The notes under the pieces were generated by a model. That model did no database searches. It worked only from the letters and a program-made list of their open reading frames with translations, and was not told where the DNA came from. A stretch of 41,200 bases of DNA from Mycobacterium sp. (GTDB lineage: Bacteria > Actinomycetota > Actinomycetes > Mycobacteriales > Mycobacteriaceae), in assembly GCA_018882965.1 (NCBI GenBank), contig VEQY01000026.1, positions 1-41,200 on the forward strand, read 5' to 3'. Below are positions 29,458-41,200 of the stretch, in pieces (positions within the stretch are counted from its first letter, which is position 1; the number at the start of each line of letters is the position of its first letter). Both the position numbers and the translations under genes were made by a program.

Positions 29458-30474
29458 CTAAATCAAGTCCGCTCTTCTCATCTCGTCATGGCTGAGTTCC
29501 GAGTAGGCGGGATGCTTGAATATCCCGTTCTCGTAGAAGGGGCTCGGGATCACGAGATCCAATTGGGGCGGCGAAGCAAATCCTCCCATCATGGATGGGC
29601 CGCGTCCCGCGACACTGCGATGGCCGTGTGCGACGCCGCACGGTGCCATCATGACGTCGTTCTCCTCGGCATCTACCCAACCGAATCCGCCACCGTACAG
29701 TTGGCCCGAACCGCTCCACATCACCAGGAACTCATCTGAAACAGGGTGTTTGTGGATCAAGTCCGATACCCCCAGCCCGGTGTAGGCGTAATTGAAGCCG
29801 GTCAGCCTCGTTCCGGCTCCCGGCCACAGGACCAACCTCATGGGAATACCGAGGCCGGTAAACGGAATGCCGTCAAGGACGTTGAATAGGGCCCCCTTGG
29901 ACCTCACATCATCGGGAGAGAGGTTCTTTGCCCGTACCGCTGGTTGATCCTCATTGAAGGTCATCTCGCGAAGCTTCGGAGGAGTCACGGGTATGGCATT
30001 GGTGGTGGCTTTTGCGATGGAATCGAAATTCATTACGCCCAGTTGACTGTTGTAAAAGCCTTTGTCCGCATACAGGTCGAACTGAGGGGGGCAGATCTGG
30101 TTCACCAGAACTGCGGCATCGGGAGCGCTGGTGCTATTTCGGATCCGATGTGCGACGCCAGCCGGAAAGTAGGCTATATCGCCGGGCTGCAACGTCACCC
30201 ACTGGTCTCTGAGCCACACCTCGACAACCCCATGCCGGCAGAGGATGGCCTCTTCCGCCAGATCATAGGTGTAGTGATCGCTCTGTTGGCCCGGTTGAAC
30301 ATCTGTGACATGCACGGACTGCGTTTGGAACCCGGTCCCGGGCCATGCCAGAAGCCTGGTTTCTAGGCCGTGGGCGGTAATGGTTGGTCCATCGAACAGA
30401 TTACCGACCGCCCCTTCTGCTCGAATCTGCTCGGCCGTCCGATAGCGGGCACGCAGATTATCGGCAATCGCCAT
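29458..30474 (-). CDS. Bicupin protein, probably horizontally acquired
   Basis: The 338-residue protein has two cupin domains. The first has a metal-site pattern with SDHYTYDLAEEAIL and GVAHRIRN. The second has IHKHPVSDEF and GVAHGHRS, giving His-x-His, Glu and His ligands. Gentisate-dioxygenase-like or ureidoglycine-aminohydrolase-like bicupins are the closest types by layout, but the sequence does not decide the reaction. Base composition is clearly less GC-rich and codon use more AT-tolerant than in the neighbours. The gene lies between two identical 64-bp repeats, indicating a separate origin. AGAAGGA lies before the ATG. Confidence 0.8.
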   Translation of the reverse strand: MAIADNLRARYRTAEQIRAEGAVGNLFDGPTITAHGLETRLLAWPGTGFQTQSVHVTDVQPGQQSDHYTYDLAEEAILCRHGVVEVWLRDQWVTLQPGDIAYFPAGVAHRIRNSTSAPDAAVLVNQICPPQFDLYADKGFYNSQLGVMNFDSIAKATTNAIPVTPPKLREMTFNEDQPAVRAKNLSPDDVRSKGALFNVLDGIPFTGLGIPMRLVLWPGAGTRLTGFNYAYTGLGVSDLIHKHPVSDEFLVMWSGSGQLYGGGFGWVDAEENDVMMAPCGVAHGHRSVAGRGPSMMGGFASPPQLDLVIPSPFYENGIFKHPAYSELSHDEMRRADLI

Positions 30475-30600
30475 AGTGATCCTTCTGCCGTTGTAGAGCC
30501 AAGGCCTTCAGGTCCGGGTTCACGACGTGGAGACGTCGGTCACCGGTTCCGCAGAGGCTGAGCGTATCTGGCCGGCCTCGGATCCACCGACCGGCGGGTT

Positions 30601-30664
30601 CCGCCCACCAGACGTAAACGACCCCGCACGCTCGGCGTGTCGGGGTCGTTTACGTCTGCTCGCG
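30601..30664. repeat. Palindromic element copy 3 (after rpoC)
   Basis: Identical over 64 bp to 29384-29447. The 18-bp arms are 30609-30626 and 30641-30658. It starts 3 bp beyond the rpoC stop and probably terminates the rpoBC transcript. The 126 bp between it and the bicupin start hold no gene that I can see. Confidence 0.95.
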
Positions 30665-30667
30665 GGG

Positions 30668-34645
<3,978 letters not shown>

Positions 34646-34665
34646 CTAGAAACCGGGCGGAACAC

Positions 34666-38175
<3,510 letters not shown>

Positions 38176-38354
38176 GGTACGTCCTTCCGGCCGCTAATCT
38201 GCGTTACCCGCTGGCCCGGGCCCGACCCCGGCAACGCCGCACACGTCGTGGCAAACATGTCCGGTTCCAACGACGTGGGACGACATTGGAATCAGCACAC
38301 GACCACGATGTCGAGGTGCGGGTTGTGGGCGGGAATGATCCAGCGCAAAGTTCG

Positions 38355-38383
38355 ACGATACCGGAGAATCGCGACAGCATCAA
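38355..38383 (-). promoter_or_regulatory. Predicted rpoBC promoter
   Basis: On the - strand TTGATG (38378-38383), a 17-bp spacer and TATCGT (38355-38360) form a SigA-type promoter. It predicts a start near 38348 and a leader of about 170 nt. A second option, TTGACG-N17-CAGGCT, lies further upstream (near 38424-38449). The 314-bp gap 38176-38489 holds no gene I can support, only these promoters and a weak hairpin at 38450-38469. Confidence 0.6.
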
Positions 38384-38489
38384 ATCCGCATGTCCGGACT
38401 CAGGCACGCTCGCTGCAAACAGCCTGACCCGTCACGGGCCGTCCGTCAAGGGCAACGCGCGGTTTGCCCGCAGAGCCCCTGGGGGTCTG

Positions 38490-41200
38490 TCAGGGCACCG
38501 GGTTGGGGTACTGCGGGGTCGGGATGATCAACCGGTTGACGCCCAGCTGGTAGGCCCTCGCCACCAGCTGGTTGTATTCCGCCTCGGGGATGACCTGCAG
38601 GCGGGTCAGGATGTAGCCGCTGGTGCCCTGCGGGTCCCCGACTATCGCCCAGCTGTAGTCGGGCGCGTAATCAAGGATCCAGTAGTTACCCGGCTCGGAG
38701 GCGTCAGGTTCGCCGCCGAAGAAGCCGGGGAAGCCGACGTTGAGCCGGGTGTTGGCCGCGTTCACCGGCACCGCCGAGCCCACGATGTTGACCTGCGGGC
38801 CGTTGGGTCCGAAGTACTGACCGGAGTTCTCCACCTTGACCGAGCCGTTGGGCAGGGGCGTGTAGGTCGCGGTGGTGTTCACCAGACCGATGGAGAAGAA
38901 CTGCCGCGCGCTGCCCTGCTCGTACCACTTGCCGGCGTAATCGTTGATGTCCACCGGCGGCGGCGCGGGCATCGTGGTGACCCCGGCCTCGCCCATCACG
39001 AACGGCAGGTTGTACCCGGCGGGGTTGTACGGGAACGGCACGGTGTATCCCGGCCCGTACACCCCGTAGACCGGGACCTCAGGCGCGGCCGGCCCGTACG
39101 GCGTGTTCCCGGCGTAGATGTCATTGACCCAGCCGGTGGCCAGGGTGCGCACCGCCGCCTTGCCGCCGGGGGGCGACGGCTTGACGATGATGTCGCTCAG
39201 AATCTCGGCCAGGTCGGCGAACAGGCTGTTGCCGGAGATCACGTCGGAATGCGAACCGTTGTCGATCTGCACCCCGTTGAACCGGTTCGGGTAGAGCTCG
39301 GTCATCAGCTCGGTGGCCACCCCGTAGGCGTTCCACCGCTGCGGGGGCGCGGCGATCTGGTAGTCCGGGATATTGGCGGCGGACAGCGCGGCCAATGAGG
39401 CGTCGAAGAGCGGGGAGCGGGACACCCCGTCGAACATCACCACGCCGATCAGGTTGTCGACCTCGGGGGTGGCGGTGAGCAGCCCGCCCACCGCGGTGGC
39501 GAAGTTGCCTCCGGCCGAGTGCCCGGTGAGCAGGAAGGCATCCGGCAGGGGGCCCTGCAGCCCGGCCGCGTTGGCGCTGATGTTCAGCGCGGTGCGGTCG
39601 CCCTGGAACATCTCGGCGGCCGCCTCCCGGATGGCCGGGCTGCCCAGGTAGCAGCCCGGGCACAGCGGGGTGTCGAACCAGAAGATGTCCGGGGCCACGA
39701 CGATGCTGTTGGTCTCCCTCGCGAGCGCCAAAGCCATGTCGGAGTACCACAGGTTGAAGCCCAGGAATCCGTGCTGCAGCCAGATCATCCCGTTGGCCGC
39801 CACGGTGCCGTCGGCCTGGGTCGGGAAGTACCAGGTGGCCGGCGCGGCGTAACCGGTGTCACCGCAGGGGATGTCCAGCGTCGCACTGCCGGTCTTGACC
39901 CCGGTGACGCCGTTGCTCAGCGGCGGGACCGTGACGGCGGTGACGCCGTTGGGCAGCTGCGGGGGGATGTCGGTCGGGATGGTGATGCCCAGCGGGCGCA
40001 GCAGTGCGGCGAGCACGGACTCGCCGAAGTACAGCTGGTTGGCGATCGGTGTGGGCAGGGCGATCGCCGACGTCGGACCCATGATGATCGGCTGGTTGGA
40101 GCCGGCGTAGAAGCCGTACTCAGGGTCCTGCGGGGTGGCACCGGCGTAGAGATCGTTGATCCACCCGGTGCTCAACGTGTAGACGGCTGCGGTGTTGCCG
40201 GCCGGAACCGGCCGGGTGACCAGCTGCAGGACGAAGTCGATCAACGGGTTGACGCCCAGCATCGAATCGACGTGCGAGCCGCCCGAGAGGACGACCCCGT
40301 CGAACTGGCCGGGACGGGCGCTGACCAGTTGGTTGGTGGTGGTGCCGAAGGCGTTCCAGGTCTGCGCCGGAGCGGCGATCTGGTAGATCGGGTAGCCGGT
40401 CAGTTCGTTGACCTGGGTGACGAAGGTGCCGTCGAAGGTACCGATGGAAACCCCGTCGAACATCACCACACCGAGCAGATCACCCGCTGCGGCGCCGTTC
40501 TCGACGGTGTCGGCCGCCGCCGCGGTGGCCAGCCCGCCGCCGGCGGAGTGCCCGGAGAAGATGAAGTCCTCGGGGAGGGTGCCCTGGAAGCCCGCGGCCG
40601 CGGCACTGGCGTTCAGCGCCGACCGGTCGCCGACGAACAGGTCGGCGACCGCCTGCTGCATCTCGGTCCCGGACAGGAAGCATCCCGGACAGAACAGGCT
40701 GGGCAACGAGCTGAGCGTGGGGGCGACCACGATGCTGTTGGTCTGCTGGGCCAGCTGGGTGGCCAGCCCCGAATACAACGAGTTCCAGGCCCCGAAGCCG
40801 TGCTGCAGCCAGATCACGCCCTGGGCGTCGATCGTGCCGTCGGCCTTGGTGGGGAAGTACCAGTCCGCGGGCGCGACGTAGCCGTTGCCGCACGGGATGT
40901 CGAGAGTCGAGTGGCCGACCTCGACCCCGGTCACCCCGTTGGTGTACCCGGGCAGCGCCGGGTCTGGCGGCGGAGCTCCGGTGGACGTGGTGCCGACCAC
41001 GGCGACCTGGGCGGCACTCTGGCGAGGGTTCACCGCGGACGCCGGGACCGTGACGGCGGACAGCGTGCCGCCTCCGGGTCCCCACCCGGTGCCGGCGAGC
41101 ACGCCGAGCAGCAGGTCGTCCGCGGGCGCGGCAACCGGGTCGGCGGCAGCGGCAACCGCTTCCGGCGCCGCGGACACCGTTACGACGTTCTGGTCGACGC
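38490..41200 (-). CDS. Tandem alpha/beta-hydrolase fused to a lipocalin domain (5' end outside window)
   Basis: The frame is open to the right edge, so the N-terminus is missing; a GTG at 41177 is not the likely start. Counting from it, a first alpha/beta-hydrolase unit spans about 78-345 (GHSAGG with Ser211, Asp241, His302). A duplicated second unit spans about 420-690 (GHSAGG with Ser554, Asp583, His643). A Blc-type lipocalin domain starts at GKWYE (749-753) and continues with the NYWILDYAPDYSWAIVGDP-like signature. Both hydrolase units share NGVTGV, LDIPCG, WYFPT and WLQHGF landmarks and paired CPGC motifs, so they arose by duplication. An Ala-rich leader suggests export. The likely substrate is a lipid ester or polyester carried by the lipocalin, which is inference. 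Confidence 0.85.
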   Translation of the reverse strand, partial: VDQNVVTVSAAPEAVAAAADPVAAPADDLLLGVLAGTGWGPGGGTLSAVTVPASAVNPRQSAAQVAVVGTTSTGAPPPDPALPGYTNGVTGVEVGHSTLDIPCGNGYVAPADWYFPTKADGTIDAQGVIWLQHGFGAWNSLYSGLATQLAQQTNSIVVAPTLSSLPSLFCPGCFLSGTEMQQAVADLFVGDRSALNASAAAAGFQGTLPEDFIFSGHSAGGGLATAAAADTVENGAAAGDLLGVVMFDGVSIGTFDGTFVTQVNELTGYPIYQIAAPAQTWNAFGTTTNQLVSARPGQFDGVVLSGGSHVDSMLGVNPLIDFVLQLVTRPVPAGNTAAVYTLSTGWINDLYAGATPQDPEYGFYAGSNQPIIMGPTSAIALPTPIANQLYFGESVLAALLRPLGITIPTDIPPQLPNGVTAVTVPPLSNGVTGVKTGSATLDIPCGDTGYAAPATWYFPTQADGTVAANGMIWLQHGFLGFNLWYSDMALALARETNSIVVAPDIFWFDTPLCPGCYLGSPAIREAAAEMFQGDRTALNISANAAGLQGPLPDAFLLTGHSAGGNFATAVGGLLTATPEVDNLIGVVMFDGVSRSPLFDASLAALSAANIPDYQIAAPPQRWNAYGVATELMTELYPNRFNGVQIDNGSHSDVISGNSLFADLAEILSDIIVKPSPPGGKAAVRTLATGWVNDIYAGNTPYGPAAPEVPVYGVYGPGYTVPFPYNPAGYNLPFVMGEAGVTTMPAPPPVDINDYAGKWYEQGSARQFFSIGLVNTTATYTPLPNGSVKVENSGQYFGPNGPQVNIVGSAVPVNAANTRLNVGFPGFFGGEPDASEPGNYWILDYAPDYSWAIVGDPQGTSGYILTRLQVIPEAEYNQLVARAYQLGVNRLIIPTPQYPNPVP

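Noticed and set aside
28400..30664. CRISPR array made of the three repeats
   Set aside because: Only three copies, spaced by whole genes of different length, and no cas genes.
38450..38469. Terminator hairpin after the hydrolase-lipocalin gene
   Set aside because: Only a 6-bp stem (GGGCAA/TTGCCC) with no T-run and a possible rpoB promoter alongside; too weak to list as a feature.

Overview
The window is about 41 kb of GC-rich chromosomal DNA from a Mycobacterium, most likely a non-tuberculous, Mycolicibacterium-like species. The evidence is the rpoB-rpoC and rpsL-rpsG-fusA-tuf blocks with mycobacterial start codons (TTG for rpoB, GTG for rpoC, fusA and tuf), a complete mycofactocin cluster, lipoproteins with lipoboxes, and TANNNT -10 boxes placed directly before start codons. 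Gene order follows M. tuberculosis Rv0667-Rv0697 read backwards, with local gains and losses.

Layout. Bases 1-4312 hold the tail of an Ala/Pro/Lys-repeat protein, a DapB-like NAD(P) reductase, a lipoprotein carboxylesterase and a cytochrome P450. Bases 4329-10559 (- strand) hold the mycofactocin operon mftA-B-C-D-E-F-G, with the TetR-type repressor gene mftR divergent at 10652. Bases 11242-15693 hold a ferredoxin-reductase-like flavoprotein, an APC amino-acid permease translationally coupled to a tandem universal stress protein, and a mycofactocin-type SDR dehydrogenase. Bases 15724-16847 encode two small envelope proteins. Bases 16966-21315 are the str operon (rpsL, rpsG, fusA, tuf; - strand), preceded by a long leader with a GGT-rich tandem repeat. 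Bases 21608-25767 hold a TetR regulator, a DUF3060 lipoprotein and a coupled fadE8-like / PaaX-like / echA5-like fatty-acid operon. A two-domain glycosyltransferase and endonuclease IV follow.

Bases 28400-30667 look accessory. A DUF559/AbiEi-type nuclease-like gene and a low-GC bicupin gene lie between rpoC and endonuclease IV. Each - strand gene from rpoC to the DUF559 gene ends in a copy of one long palindrome; two copies are identical over 64 bp. This nuclease-plus-palindrome, cassette-like layout is my main candidate for something not yet described. The window ends with rpoC, rpoB and the 5'-truncated gene of an unusual secreted protein that has two alpha/beta-hydrolase domains fused to a lipocalin.

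How the genes work together. MftA-F make the redox cofactor mycofactocin from a small peptide, SDR enzymes such as the one at 14821 use it, and MftG re-oxidises it. MftR is thought to adjust expression to acyl-CoA levels, which fits the nearby beta-oxidation operon. The rest is transcription and translation machinery, redox metabolism and cell envelope.
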